Assembly: GCA_023053545.1 (NCBI GenBank)
Contig: JAKZAN010000004.1
Coordinates: 3,348,001-3,412,000 of the forward strand
DNA: 64,000 nt
Reading direction: 5' to 3'
From: Lepidurus packardi
Taxonomy: Eukaryota > Arthropoda > Branchiopoda > Notostraca > Triopsidae
Shown here: positions 36,301-47,735 of the stretch, piece by piece
Layout of the letters: each line of letters begins with the position of its first letter
How positions within the stretch are numbered: the first letter of the stretch is position 1
The notes under the pieces: model-generated
Seen by the model: only the letters and a program-made list of their open reading frames with translations
The model's database searches: none
What the model was told of the DNA's origin: nothing
Program-made: the position numbers and the translations under genes

Positions 36301-39300
36301 TGTTTCTTACGATGGCTCGACTAGAAAACAAAGGAGCATCTACATGAATAATTTATTACATTATTTATACATATGGAGATGGTTTTGATATGTGATATTG
36401 TGCACACGGAATGACAAACATCTTCTTTAAGAAAATTGCTTGTCGTACATTCTAAAACCGTTTCTTAAAAACGTGTTTTGGGAAAAATACTCATCGTAGT
36501 AAGTAGTTGGTTAATCTCTTCTGTTCTAAATTCAGTCTATAATAAAAATAAAATAAAAATAAAGGACACCATATTCAAATATCTAGAAGATGTTTAAAAA
36601 CTTTAATTAAAGTTCTTACAAAATTAGGAATTATAATACGAGAAAAGCGAAAATGAAAGTTGGAAATAGAAATTCTCAGAAAATTGGTAAATTAATCTCC
36701 TAGGGAACTAAAACATCTATTTAAATAGCTTGCTAAATCTAAAGCTATAAGCAGAATATTTAGTACAAAAGGTAAAATTATAAATGTAAAAATTACGCTA
36801 AAACTTATGGAACAATTTCATTAGCCTAGTGAGAACTCCGATTGCTCCTATTCCTAAACCTTGCAGTTCAACTATTTACGCGCACTAAATCATTAACTAA
36901 ATTTTCATTAAATCCCTTAGTTGGAGCACTAGATTAACAAACTAACACGATCAAAAGGAAGAAGCTAGAACAGCTTGAATAAAGTATATCTAACTCTTGG
37001 TGGTCCCTGAAGCCAACTCTTGCTCGCAGTTTTGTTCCACTCAGCACCCCACTAGAGTGCGGAGGGTACAGTAGATACAGTAGATAGGGTAGGTAAGGTA
37101 CAGAAGATACTCTAGATTCGGGTCACGTTTAGACTGACCAAACTCTATTTCGAAACTAAACCCCAATGAAAAAAAAATCTCAGTTGTGTATCTAACCTTT
37201 TACGACACAAATCTCCCATTTTTATCCAGCTTTGACTTGTTTTGGCCACATTTCGGCTTATTCACATCTCTGTAGAGATTTTTCTTAAATCCGATTATTC
37301 TTGTTTGGCCATTTTGACCAGCCTATTTCTCCTCAAATGACACTGCAAACGCAAGGCATTAAAAAAAGATAAACTTATTCGTCAAGAACATCTCTCAGAA
37401 ACAGATTTCGGAGGATGTATGCAAGACAAAATCTCCTAGCAACGCCACAGCTTCCTTTTGTCAATGACTGCTTTTCTGTAGCATACCAAAAATAAAGTAC
37501 ATAAAAGAAGAAGAAAACTACTTCCCTTCTGAGAGAATCTCTCCTAGCACCCGAAATAAATTTGACAAATGAAACCGGACTACACCCCGAACAAGTTCTG
37601 GATTAAGGAACGACTGTCAAAACCAGTCGCTCCGTATTTCTCGGCCTAAAAACCCAAAAGGAAAAGAATGAAAGGAGCATTTTGTGTTTGTCGTAGTGTG
37701 TCCCAAACTACACGGGTGACAGATTTTCTCCCTGAAGTTTTGTTGTCGCGTCCTTCTCCTTCTGGCCCACTGTTTTATTTTCTTGAGTAAAACCTTAATC
37801 GGGGTGCTTTGGCCCCAGGGTTTCGGGTAAAATGCCAATGGCGTCCCTCTGTGTGTGTGTATGTCTGTGCGTGATGTGCCTCCGGGGCAAGACATAAGGA
37901 ACGAACTGACAGAAAAGAGAGAGAGAGAAAGAACACCCTTTTCAACCGTCCACCTTCACCCTTCTTCCTCCTTTTTCCATCTGTTGATTGCATGGACCCC
38001 AACCCAACCCACCAAACTAGGTGACTTTTTTTCCTTCGTCCTCTCTTTCTATACCTTGCCCACTTTTTCTTTCCTCTCCCTGTCCCTGATTTTCCTTCTT
38101 TTTTGTACTTTTTTGGAGGGGTTTCAGCTCTTTCGAACGTTTTTTCGAACATTTTCCGGTAAATTCTCCTAATCTTTACCCCTCCCTATCATCCAATGCA
38201 TGCAAATGAGGTTCCTGTCAGTGGTAATGACGCCTGTCACTATCCCCGCAGCTTTTGACACGACATGGGTACGGCATCCCTTTCTGTCACCTCTCCTCGC
38301 TAACCCTTCTAACCCCCTTTCTCTCTCGCTGCTTGTAACCCCAGATTCGAAGCCCTTGGGGGGAAAAGGGATGAAACCCCTTCTCCAAATAGGATCTTAC
38401 CTCCTCAGTGCTAGCAAAACGAGCAATGCATCCATCATTTCTCTCTCTCTCTTGAACCCCGAAAGACTAGACTCTGCGCGAGGTTTTAGCTGATCCGTCA
38501 CTCACGGGATGATTTCGTCATCAGCTCCGTGTCAGAACCACTTGGTAGAAATCCCCCGGCTATAAAGCAAAGAAGAGGGGAGGGGCGGGAAGGGAAGGGG
38601 TCTTTGACATGGCTGTAGAGGAAGGCGATGAGATGGTACCAATACGCGGAGCTGTCGCTTCTCATTACGTAAAACAGCTCGTGCAATGGTTCCTGACATC
38701 TTCCTTCATCACTGCGAAAGACTGATCGTTTATGTGCGCTCTCCTGGCCAATCTTTCTTCATCACCACCTAACAGTCCGTACCTGTCTTCATTAAAAAAA
38801 AAACAATTTGAAAAAAGTACCTTAAAAAGTTCTGTTTTGCGGAAATACTGATTTTCAGCATTTCTGCATTCGAAAAGTCTACATTTCTGCATTCCGAAAA
38901 ATCTACAGTTCTGAAAATTCTGAACTTTAAAAGTTGGGCTTTCTAAAAATATGGAATTTCTAAAGTGTGAATCACTGAAAATTGGCAATTTTGAAAAGTA
39001 TCAATTTCTGAAAATTGGCAATTTTGGAAAGTTTGGACATGGGAAGTACTGTAAATGATCAATTTCTAAACCATTTCGATTTCTAGGAAATTCCGGTAAT
39101 TTCAAAACAAAAAAACTGATTATAAAACTCATGGGTAAGAAAAGGTGAATCGTGAGCAAAGCAAATTAAGCTACGCCTTTTCGAGGTACATGCTATTTGA
39201 TGTTCGGTACCCGCCTCCTCTTTAGATCAAAGAATCGCTCTCTTCCGTGAAAATTCCTCATTTTAACGAAGGGTCCCAAACGAAAACGTCCTGAAAAGAT

Positions 39301-42300
39301 GACATGCAACATGCAACAGAACTTAGGCCACGCCTTACTAAGGTACCCCAGTAACCATACCCTTTTTTTATTCAAAATTAGGGAATCGCCGCATTCTCCG
39401 TCAAAAATATCATTTTAACCCATTCAAAAATGATCCCGAAATGCTTCCAAGACGCTAAATAATTTCAAACCACACCTTCTTAAACCAACCTAATAATACC
39501 CAAAACTCCTTGAACAGCTCAATCTTTCTCAACTATTTTACCAAACTCTATCACAATAACTATGATAAGTCATATAGGTCATGTTAATAATTATATACTC
39601 ATATATGTCATATTATTAAATAATTGACAAATTTATAAGTTGGCAACAGGCTTTCAAGCATACGCCCACAATTTAGAAAAAAACACATAATCAAAGAAAT
39701 CAAAGATCAACGATTCTAACTTTCTTGGAATATTTCTGCATAGAACAAAATGATTGTCTGAATTTTCCATGCCTTCTCGAAATTATCGTTTTACCTTTTT
39801 TAGCTTAAAATCAGGAAGAGTCAACGATTGTATCATCTCCACTACATCATAAACAAAAAATTCTTAGAAAATCTACGGAGATTTAAAAAAAAACTTTGAG
39901 TCTCTGTAAGGAATTAAGCCACGCCTCTTCTCATTTATCTGCCCCCCAAATTGGAAAAATAGTCCAAATAAATCATCTGACCCGGTGGCTCAAAAAAATC
40001 GTAATTTTTTTTTTCGAAATGGGATTTCCCCCAGTTAAGAAATAACCCATTCAAAAAAACGTAATGGTGACATCGTTCTGCTTCATAAACGGAATGAGTC
40101 TCCGCCCCCAAGGTATCTGGTACCGGAAGATAAGAGCCCACGTCGCTTCTTGTTATACCTTTAAAAGACTTTCGGGTTGAAAGTCAAATGTCCTAAAAAA
40201 AAAGCTTGGTTCCTTTGTTGTGTGTCGACTCTTCGTTGAGTGCCCCCCTCCCTTGCTTTGGGGTAATCCGAGGGAAATCAAATGGAGAATCGATATTATG
40301 CAATCTGCTCCTATCTTCCAACTCCAGCCCTTCCCCATACATTCCCCGAAGGGGTATTTACACAATACACACAAGTGGGAACCTGGTACTGCGTCCTTAA
40401 CGAGCTCAAACGGTAACTAAAGCTCCCTGTAAAACTTCCGTTCGGCTCATCAATGCATTATAACCCCTCCTTCTGCCCCCCTCCCCACCCTATACACTTT
40501 GGAAACCTAAGACATTACCCTCTTGAGAAAGTTTTCTAGGAAAGAATGTCTAAACCTTAACAAGGCGAAAGCAAACTCTCGAAAACCGAACGTTGGCTCG
40601 TTAGCCCCAAAAGGTTTTACGGTTAACGCTCGTTAAACTTTGAACCCGGGGACGAGAAACTTAAGCACACAAGACTGGCTACTACACACACTTTAATTTT
40701 AGTCGCGTGCCATTCTTTTTTTTTCACGTGAGAGCCGAACATTAGTTGAGGGGGCGAAAGAAGGCGGAGTTTTCGTAGAAATATAAGTTGCCGTACACGG
40801 TGACACCAAGCACCTGGTACTGTATAGCTCGCTGTATAGTGAAAACCCCCTCTATGCCGCCCATTTCTGTCTTTTTTCCTCCTGCTGAAGACCCCCCCTC
40901 TTTTTATTCGACGGATAAGCAACTAGCAGTAAAAGGGGCAGAGAACAAAAAGTTTACCCGGGAAACTGACTTGGGTCAGACCGAACTTGCATCGTTACTC
41001 CGGCTTGCTTCTTTAAGTTTTCCTCAACAAGGAATGGCCGGGTTTCTTGGCTTTGCTCCGGCATGTCTAACAGGCGCTTCACAACCCAGTCACTCTTGTT
41101 TCATTCTTTTATGTCTCGTTGTTTGTTTTTGACAATAAAACCAAATATGATTAATGGATAATAAACATTGTCCACAACATGCATAGCCGATCAATCTTAA
41201 TTTTTTTTAACCCAGTTTCTTAAGGAATCTTTATATTTAATTCATGCTTCTTTCACTTTCCATTTTCATTATTGAGCCACTGCGAGGCAAGCCGAAGTAA
41301 CGCTACAAATCCGGCCTGGCCCAAGTTGGGCGTCCTGTGTTACCTTCTTTTTTGACCTTATAGTGCGTGTGTAGGTATGTCTAGCCCCTTCAAACACATT
41401 TTACACACACACATATAGTCGTGACCCATGTAAGGATAAGGGGGTTAACTATAGAACACTCATTCTGGTTATATCAGTTAAGTATGGCTTTAACAAGTGT
41501 TGTTCGTGACTTTGGAGGGGAACTAACTAGCGGTACGGAGCATGCGGAGTACCCAGAATCGGGTACTGGCATTTCAAAGCTATATCGGACTCTATACACA
41601 CGTATATACATGTATATCTACCTCGCCGCACGAGCGCGCGAGAACGCGAGATAAGGCGTAGTCGTGGGCTACTTCAACTCTAGCCACGCAAAGTCACAAA
41701 AGTTGTGTGCTTTTTTTCTTTTCAATTTGCAGTTCGAGCTCGCACAAATACAATAAAATAAAATACAAAAAGGGGGGAAAGAAATACAAAAAGAAAACGC
41801 TTCCCGCCTTCGCCTTTTATCAACGCATAAGCTACATTATACAGTCTAAAGGAGCCATAGAACGGAGTAAAAAGGAAATGACTTTTTTTTCCCACTCTTT
41901 TGGATACCAAGAGGTGGGTTAAAAACGGGAGGGGCCCCAGCTGCCAAACAACAGCCAAAGGCCAAACCTGGGGGGTTCTCAAGTTTTCGCGTCTCGTCGT
42001 TTTCTTGCTGGTGCTGCTGCTTCTCTTTTCTCTCTCTTTCTCTCACTTACTCACTTGCCCCCTCCCCCCCCCCCCCCCTCCAACGTACCCCAAAGCTCAG
42101 GGCTGCTGGCCTGATAATGGGCATATAAGGTCATAAATGCCCGGAGGCGACGGCTCCGAAAACCCGAGTCCAACGGAATCTTCCTGTAATCTTCCCAAAA
42201 AGCAAAGGATCCTAATACCTAAAAATGCCTTGGAAGAAGCGACTATCGACCTATTTTCTTCCTATCCGAGTTTGCAAACTATCCCCCTCACCCCCACCCC

Positions 42301-43697
42301 TAAATAAAGAAAGGACACCCGAAAACTCGATCATCTTTACCTTAGACATACATAATACCACAGCCCTCTGTAAACAGCAAGTTTAATCGAACATGGAATT
42401 CCTTTACTTGGGTAAAGAATTTTAAAGAATGATGTATCTTCACCCTTAAGCAAGCCTTTAAGCGACAGTAAACTTCATTGGACTGCCTTAAGTATACTTA
42501 CTTTAAATGCCGTAAAAAAGGTAGTTGTAATTTAAAATAAAATTGTGTTATACTTTCTTGAATAAAGGAGACAATAATACGTTTTCCAAGCATTTTTTTA
42601 AGGAAGATTAGAATGACAATTATGGTGCAGTTTCAACCTTTACTTACTTCATTGTCAATTATTCTTTTGAGATTAAATGGTTACTCATGTAAGACAATCA
42701 TTCATTCAAATGACAGATCTTCTCAAAATTCTACGTTAATTTTATAAACTTCTGTCTTCCTTATTTTCTAATATGATTTAGGGCCAAAAAATCGAGGTAA
42801 CCATGTCATGAATTAACTACATATTTTTCAAAAGTCATAATCAACTTATTTTAAGAAATATAAATAAAAATGGAACTAACTTTTTAAAAAATTGGAAGGA
42901 AATCATATAGCTGCAATTTACCTTTCCATTGTTTTTCTTTCTTATGTTCCGTAAATTAGTCGCTAATGAAATACTCGTTAGTATAATTGCCATTATGTAA
43001 TTTGTTTGTTGATACTGCACTGCTATTACCTTCTGCCTTTTTTCTTGTAGGCGAATTCCTAATTATGGTCTATTCTCCCGCACTTCCCTTTCCCATTCTT
43101 TTAGTATTAAAATTCAAGTTCGACGTTTTTTTAACTTTTAAATTAAGGTGTAGAAATGTATTACTGCTGAGATTTTACATTCTCCTTTAGATTACTGATA
43201 AAGTTTGATTTCTCTTACAATAATATTTTCCTATTTTAAGCACTTTTAAGCAAATTATTCTAAGACATACTACGAAAGTATTCTAAGAAATATACGTCAT
43301 ATTAAGTCAAAAAAATCCTAAAGAATTACGATTACTAGTTTGGGTTTCTAAGGAATTCTTGGGGGGTTGAAGAAAAAAATTGGTAAAACCAAGATAACCC
43401 TTAAATCCTGAAAGCATACTGTACCGCACTGTACTATACTATGCTCTATCGTAGTGTACTATACTGTACTATACTAGTACGGTACTGTACCGTACCGTAC
43501 TGTAGCAAAGGGAATCCCAGTCTTGTATGCTAATAACAGTAAAAAGTCGGAAAGGGGGGAATAAAAGTTTACCTGTCGTCATAGACGAAGTCAGCGTCCC
43601 ATGTGTTGGCAAACACAGCCACCGCCACCACTGCTACCAACCATGGACTCGCCTTGCCTGGGGCTACAGTCTCGCGGAATGGGAATCTAAGCATCAT
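15054..43697 (-). CDS. TMTC2: Transmembrane O-mannosyltransferase with TPR repeats, TMTC2-like
   Basis: An ER membrane protein of the TMTC family, which O-mannosylates cadherin domains (family knowledge). Ten exons on the minus strand: 43697-43573, 36320-36169, 34895-33687, 30508-30394, 23032-22947, 21125-20881, 19637-19497, 17868-17784, 16529-16351, 15239-15054. They sum to 2,523 nt, exactly 840 codons plus a stop; human TMTC2 has 836. After the first membrane segment comes the acidic FVYDDSRAI loop, then the family motif HDFWGTPLSHRGSHQSYRP. Next are a multi-pass membrane region with AMLWKETGITVLGV, the DUF1736 segment (LSFDWSMDAIPPI) and LAERVLYLPSMG. From about residue 490 to the end lie TPR repeats, including NLGAMLHLNGKYAEAE. 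The LRDPDAHDAARTTALYHLA block resembles TMTC2 more than its paralogues. The start is ATGATG at 43697; an in-frame TAA lies just upstream. Confidence 0.95.
15619..15633. repeat. Short (AC)n microsatellite
   Basis: About seven AC units lie in TMTC2 intron 9, close to the last exon. This is ordinary simple sequence. Confidence 0.9.
16889..17379 (+). mobile_element. Pogo-like miniature DNA transposon, copy 3 (in TMTC2 intron 8)
   Basis: This is the best preserved copy, 491 bp. The left end is CAGTGGAAACCGCTTAACAC and the right end, reverse-complemented, is CAGTGGAAACCACTGAACAC. It is flanked by TA on both sides (16887-16888 and 17380-17381), the target duplication of Tc1/mariner/pogo elements. 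TIRs starting CAGTGGAA are typical of pogo/Tigger families. No transposase frame is present. Confidence 0.88.
18786..18876. repeat. Degenerate tandem repeat, unit near AAAGGTACCTTATTGTT
   Basis: About five copies of a 19-24 bp unit lie in TMTC2 intron 7. Each contains the palindromic core GGTACC or a variant, so the array could fold into small hairpins. No function is known. Confidence 0.75.
21193..21726. mobile_element. TTAA-flanked miniature inverted-repeat element, copy 1 (TMTC2 intron 5)
   Basis: The 534-bp element is bounded by TTAA on both sides (21189-21192 and 21727-21730). Its ends are GGCTCCCGTACACTTTAGCT and, reverse-complemented, GGCTCCCGTATACCTTAGCT. A TTAA duplication is what piggyBac-like elements make, although the TIR is not the classical piggyBac sequence, so I leave the superfamily open. 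No transposase frame is present. The left end lies 68 bp upstream (in gene orientation) of a TMTC2 exon. Confidence 0.85.
22271..22284. repeat. Poly-C run (14 nt)
   Basis: An uninterrupted run of 14 C within a long pyrimidine-rich stretch (22030-22300) of TMTC2 intron 5. Confidence 0.95.
22621..22641. repeat. Poly-C run (21 nt)
   Basis: The longest C homopolymer in the window, 21 nt, in TMTC2 intron 5. Its length should be treated as approximate because such runs are hard to sequence. Confidence 0.95.
23155..24370. repeat. Diverged direct duplication, units of about 0.5 and 0.65 kb
   Basis: Unit A (about 23155-23675) and unit B (about 23676-24370) share ordered blocks. Both have AAGCTTAT then TGCATC, then AGATATA(C/A)ATGGCTAT, GCAAAACCAGAGA and AATTCATGTAATTA-like sequence. 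Later come TTCCTG(C/T)CTAGGCTT and GCTTAGGAGTTTTTC, ending in AAAGAATCGTGTAAAAT-like sequence. The divergence and indels mean an old tandem duplication. Confidence 0.75.
26949..26963. repeat. Poly-G run (15 nt)
   Basis: An uninterrupted run of 15 G in TMTC2 intron 4. Confidence 0.95.
30341..30374. repeat. (GA)n microsatellite beside a TMTC2 splice donor
   Basis: The GA/AG array ends about 20 bp past the donor of the exon 30508-30394. On the transcript it forms a (CT)n tract just inside intron 4. Whether it affects splicing is not known. Confidence 0.85.
30509..33686 (-). other. TMTC2 intron 3 (3.2 kb)
   Basis: It contains poly-G runs at 30626-30639 (14 nt) and 31405-31419 (15 nt) and a GC-richer patch at 32810-33060 with an open minus-strand frame. 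I recognise no protein in it. Confidence 0.75.
38858..39050. repeat. Degenerate short-period repeat (AAAATTCTGAA-like)
   Basis: Roughly 20-25 bp periodic units share TTTCTGAAAATTGGCAATTT and looser relatives. The two best copies lie side by side near 38980-39030 and the rest decay outward. Confidence 0.65.
43416..43505. repeat. Pentamer-type tandem array (TACTG/TACTA/TACCG)
   Basis: About 90 bp are built from 5-bp units such as TACTG, TACTA and TACCG. The array sits 68 bp past the donor of TMTC2 exon 1. Parts are self-complementary (GTACGGTACC type) and could form hairpins. Confidence 0.8.
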
Positions 43698-45388
43698 CTT
43701 CTTCTGCCCCGAGAACTCTTCTCTCTGTTCTCTCCGTGTCACTGTTGCCACCAGTTACTCCCAACCCCAACCATTATTACAGAGCTAGTTTTCCTAAGTG
43801 TAACACACAAAACCAACAAAGAGCCAAAAGAATCGCACGTTTAGAATCGTTCCATGGAGTCTGTTTCACCTTCCCTTTTGGTTCAAAACCTACCAAAACA
43901 AACCATCAAAGTATCACGTAGGGAAAGATCCTCCGCGTCTTCACATACGACATTCTTTTCTTTCTATTTTGGTGTGGCTTCCAAAACAAGAAACAATACT
44001 TTTGTAATAGATCAAAAGGTTCAGATGAAGTGGGGAAAAAAATGCACCTAACAAGAGTTTCCAAAGTGTGTGAACTAAAAGAGTAAGGGAAGATGGAGAA
44101 GGTAATATTATGCAGGAGCTCCAAGAAGTACGCGAACTTCCGAGTCGTCCGCGGACAATACTGACACTGGGACGGGCAAGCCGCCTAGTCTCATATCCCC
44201 TCAACTCTTGCCTTGCTCTGCTGCAAAGCCAAAGTGGCAAGAGTGTGTCTGTGTGTGTCGGTGGGGTAGGGGATGATGAGAATCCCCCAAGCATTCCACG
44301 GGCCGGGGGTGTCAAGCTGGACCCCTGACTCACCCTGCATGCGCACTATAGCCACTGACTCACTCTCTCGCTTGTACTCCACGCTCAACACTCCTTGCTG
44401 CACAAGCCCCTCCCCTTCCACTTCCTCCCTGGTTCGGTTGAGGAGGCGCTTTTTGATCCTGGATTACCGACCAGAAGCTATCAAAAAGAGGAGGTCTTAT
44501 TTGCATACAAGAAGTTTGGGTGGGGTGCGAGGGGGAGGGTTGTTCTACTCTGTCTCGCTCTCATTAATTACCGGCCGCTATAATCAAGGCGAAGTGCATC
44601 AAGTGCCTTCACTCTTTGGCTCTCATGCTTCTCCCCAGCGAATTCCCATTCTCACGCACACGTCAGTCGACGTTTCCTCGAGCCTGTGCTTAGATATATA
44701 TATATACAAGAAAATCTAAATCTAAAAGAAGGCGGTTGAGAGTTTAAGGGCACGTAACCCAAAACCCTCTACGCCATTTCCATCCCTGAGGCAAATCTCC
44801 GCAACTCAGGGGGCATAATCTGACGGGAAATAAAAAGTATGGCCTCCAAGAAGTGGAAACTTCCCCAGGATCTTCTCAAGAAACTCACTTCGCTCGCTCT
44901 CGCTACCGCCACCGCAACTTTCACGACTCACTGCAGATTATCATTTGCATGTATTAACCCTTAGCCTTGGGGGACTATGTGCTCCTCGATTTCCTTTTGG
45001 CCTCTTCATCGTTTTCCTCTGAAGAAACCTCAACCCACACCCCCTTAAGATGGGATGTTGCCTGGAAGGATCCATCCGACATTTCCACATGACAAGGCTC
45101 AAGACAGGTCATCCTGCATCCATTATCTGAGCCAAAATGCTTTTCGCTTTTCAGGGTGGAGTGAAGCTCCTCCTCTTTTCTTCTTCCTTCCTTCCGTTTT
45201 CCTTCCAACTTCACTAGACTGGAAGGCCGTTAGTCCGCAATCATTTCGTATTCCATTTCTTGACGCTTATGCACCCCCCCCCCTTGGCTTCTTTTTGCGT
45301 CTTAACCCGTGAACCGTATAGTATAGCATATTACCCATAAAACAAAGTACGCTAGACGCCGTTTATCCTAGATGTAATATATATGCTA

Positions 45389-46045
45389 CACTAGATGGAT
45401 CACTGGTTATCAGAATCAGCCGCTTTATGGAATCAAATTTTAAAATTTTAAAGGACCGATTCAAAAAAATTATAAAGTTCATAGCATCTTAGTCGGTTAT
45501 TAGAATCACACTTTTGGATATTAGAATCAATTTCAAAAGAACCTTCAAACTAGAGTAAAGTAACGAAACTACCGTAGGGATTACTACATGGACTTTGAAT
45601 ATAGACCAATGACATTGTTTTTACGTCATTTTGACCAATCTTGTCATTTCCAGCCTATTACTACGTTTAGGGAGAAATCCTTCTTAAGCCCCCCGTGTCA
45701 ATTAATTGGTCTGGTTATTCAATAGAGTAACCAGTTCCTTTAATTGACATGACAATGAAAATTAGAAGGGAAATCGTGTTGAGAACCCTAACAACGCGTA
45801 GGAGTAGGCTTCAAAGGCGCAGGGTTAGTTGTGTTTTAGACGTGTGGTTATACAAAAATGGAAACAGTTACAAAATAAACAATGTTGGGTATAGTGAATC
45901 TAGGAAAACGAAACTAAATAACGGAAACTACAACCTACCTACCTATACGTACACATGTAGGTACCTATTTCCGATTATTAGAATCTCCGCTTAATAGAAT
46001 CAATAGTCACTTGATAAACGTGATCACAATAAGCGGCATCTACTG
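45389..46045. mobile_element. TA-flanked DNA transposon relic (pogo/Tigger-like, non-autonomous)
   Basis: The 657-bp element is flanked by TA (45387-45388 and 46046-46047). Its ends begin CACTAGATGGATCACTGG and, reverse-complemented, CAGTAGATGCCGCTTATTG. Subterminal blocks TTATTAGAATC and GAATC near CCGCTT recur at both ends, a pattern seen in Tigger-like elements. No transposase is present. The ends match less well than in the 16889 family, so this is a different and older family. Confidence 0.65.
45697..45748. repeat. Two-part inverted repeat inside the transposon relic
   Basis: Outer arms GTCAATTAA/TTAATTGAC and inner arms CTGGTTA/TAACCAG nest around a short AT-rich loop. They make a compact cruciform or stem-loop near the middle of the element. 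Confidence 0.75.
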
Positions 46046-47394
46046 TATAGCATACTCCCCAATTAAGGAAAAAGAAAATCAAGTATAGCACACTCGAAAA
46101 AAAAATCAAGCCCCGCCCACTCTTCAAGCAGGCGGAGCATGGCACACGTCGTTAGTTCCGCCATCCGGAAACTAAATTACGGCACACACACACACAAGTT
46201 TGGCTATGGCTATACACACATAGAAAGACGAGAAGACAGTAGGGTGGTTAGGGGGGTGGAAGTAAGGGGGGGGGGGGGGGTATGGCTAAAGAAAACAGCT
46301 CTTATCAAGCAAAGGTATATAAGCTAGCTGGCTTGTGTTGTCCTTGTGTCTGCGGTTTCCTCGGAAGACAAATTTATTTTTCTTGCCTGGGGGGTTAAGG
46401 GTGGCCAAGAGGAGGAAGGGGTCTAGAACAACAGCCGAGATCCGCGACCAAAAAGTAGAACGACCAGGGCCAATAAAGCCACGAAGTTAATTAGAATCGG
46501 CTGCGTGAGGCAAAGGGACAAGTAAGAGCTCCAAAGATTTGTTCCATTTTACTTGGGAATTGCAGCAGCCACACAACCACATGAAAAGCTCACGGAAATC
46601 GTTTCCTAATTATCCCATTTATTCCCGAACGTGGTAAATTCTCTAAAAAAGTTTCGGGGCTTTTGTGCTTAGAGCTTTAGCGCGGCTACTGTATCAAACC
46701 CTAAAAGCAACAATGAAAACTTGGGCCTTTTTAAAGTCGTTCGCGAAGTCAATTTTCCTCCTTCGAAAAGGGAGCTCGGAAAGTTTGTAGGAACTGTTAC
46801 TCTGATGGCATTTCGCATGGAATGCCTCACAGACGGCACACAAACGACAAACCTACCTAAGTTTTCCCTCCTTTCCCCCAAAAAGAGCGTCCCATAAAGA
46901 CCAGCTGCTATATATCCTGTAGGAAAGTCAAAAGTGAAAGATTATTTGACGAGCGATCGTTTGGAAAGGTGTAAACAATAGCGCATATTCATAACTCAAA
47001 GCACAAAAAGAAGGTTTAGATTGTTCTCAAACACTTGAGGCTTTTGTGTAGGGCGGGGTTGGTTAGCTTTACCATTGCATTGTTTGTGTGTAATAGGTAT
47101 GTGTTTAAGAAGTGAAAGGAATTACAGTTCAAGTGCGTGACGATAATTTGACGACGCTTTATTTCTTCCGTGTCAGAGCTTGGTGGAACTAATGCAGGAA
47201 AAAACAAAGCGTCCTATTTTTCAAAAGGAACAGGTCAAATGACCTCTCTCTGCCAGAAAACGACCCATTCGTTTATATCGAGGATCAATTCCGAAGGCCA
47301 TTTTACGTTTAACAAGAAAATAAAGTACCTTTGCAGTTCGGTTATTTACAATAACTGTTATAACCTAAATCTGTTTGCATTATTTGCATTTTAA

Positions 47395-47735
47395 GACTCC
47401 TGTATACCTTAGTTCGGTATAGGCAGTTAACTAGGGAAATTTCGGAACAACTTTTGAGAAAACCAGTACATTTCGTGAAAAATTCTTTGACAGTAATCTT
47501 GAGCTTACTAACAGGTAGTACACAACTAAAGTACGTCTTTTTTACAATGATTAATAAATTAGCAATATGCAAATGAAGTTTGCAACTATGAGAAATACGC
47601 TCCATAAAAATGTCCTTTGCTTATGCACTAGCTGCTAACAAAAGAAAGCTTTGACTTGGATTGCTTTCAAATCTCACAAATTATTTTCAAGAAATCTTGT
47701 TCCGAATATTCGACGACTTGATTTGGCCGAACGAG
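47395..47735. mobile_element. TTAA-flanked element, copy 2 (3' truncated)
   Basis: It starts right after TTAA (47391-47394) with GACTCCTGTATACCTTAGTT. It follows the copy at 21193 closely through blocks such as CAGTAATCTTGAGCTT and GAGAAATACG. Similarity ends near 47735, so the right end is deleted or replaced. Confidence 0.8.

Larger units (their letters stand above)
36321..43572 (-). other. TMTC2 intron 1 (7.3 kb)
   Basis: The intron separates the codon AG|T of the conserved DDSR motif. It holds the AAATTG-type degenerate repeat near 38860-39050, a 15-nt poly-C run at 42064-42078 and a TACTG-type pentamer array next to the donor. No nested gene is recognised. Confidence 0.8.

Noticed and set aside
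43569-43751. Extension of the TMTC2 start to 43751
   Set aside because: The codon at 43751 is GTG and an in-frame TAA lies immediately upstream. The first ATG is at 43697.
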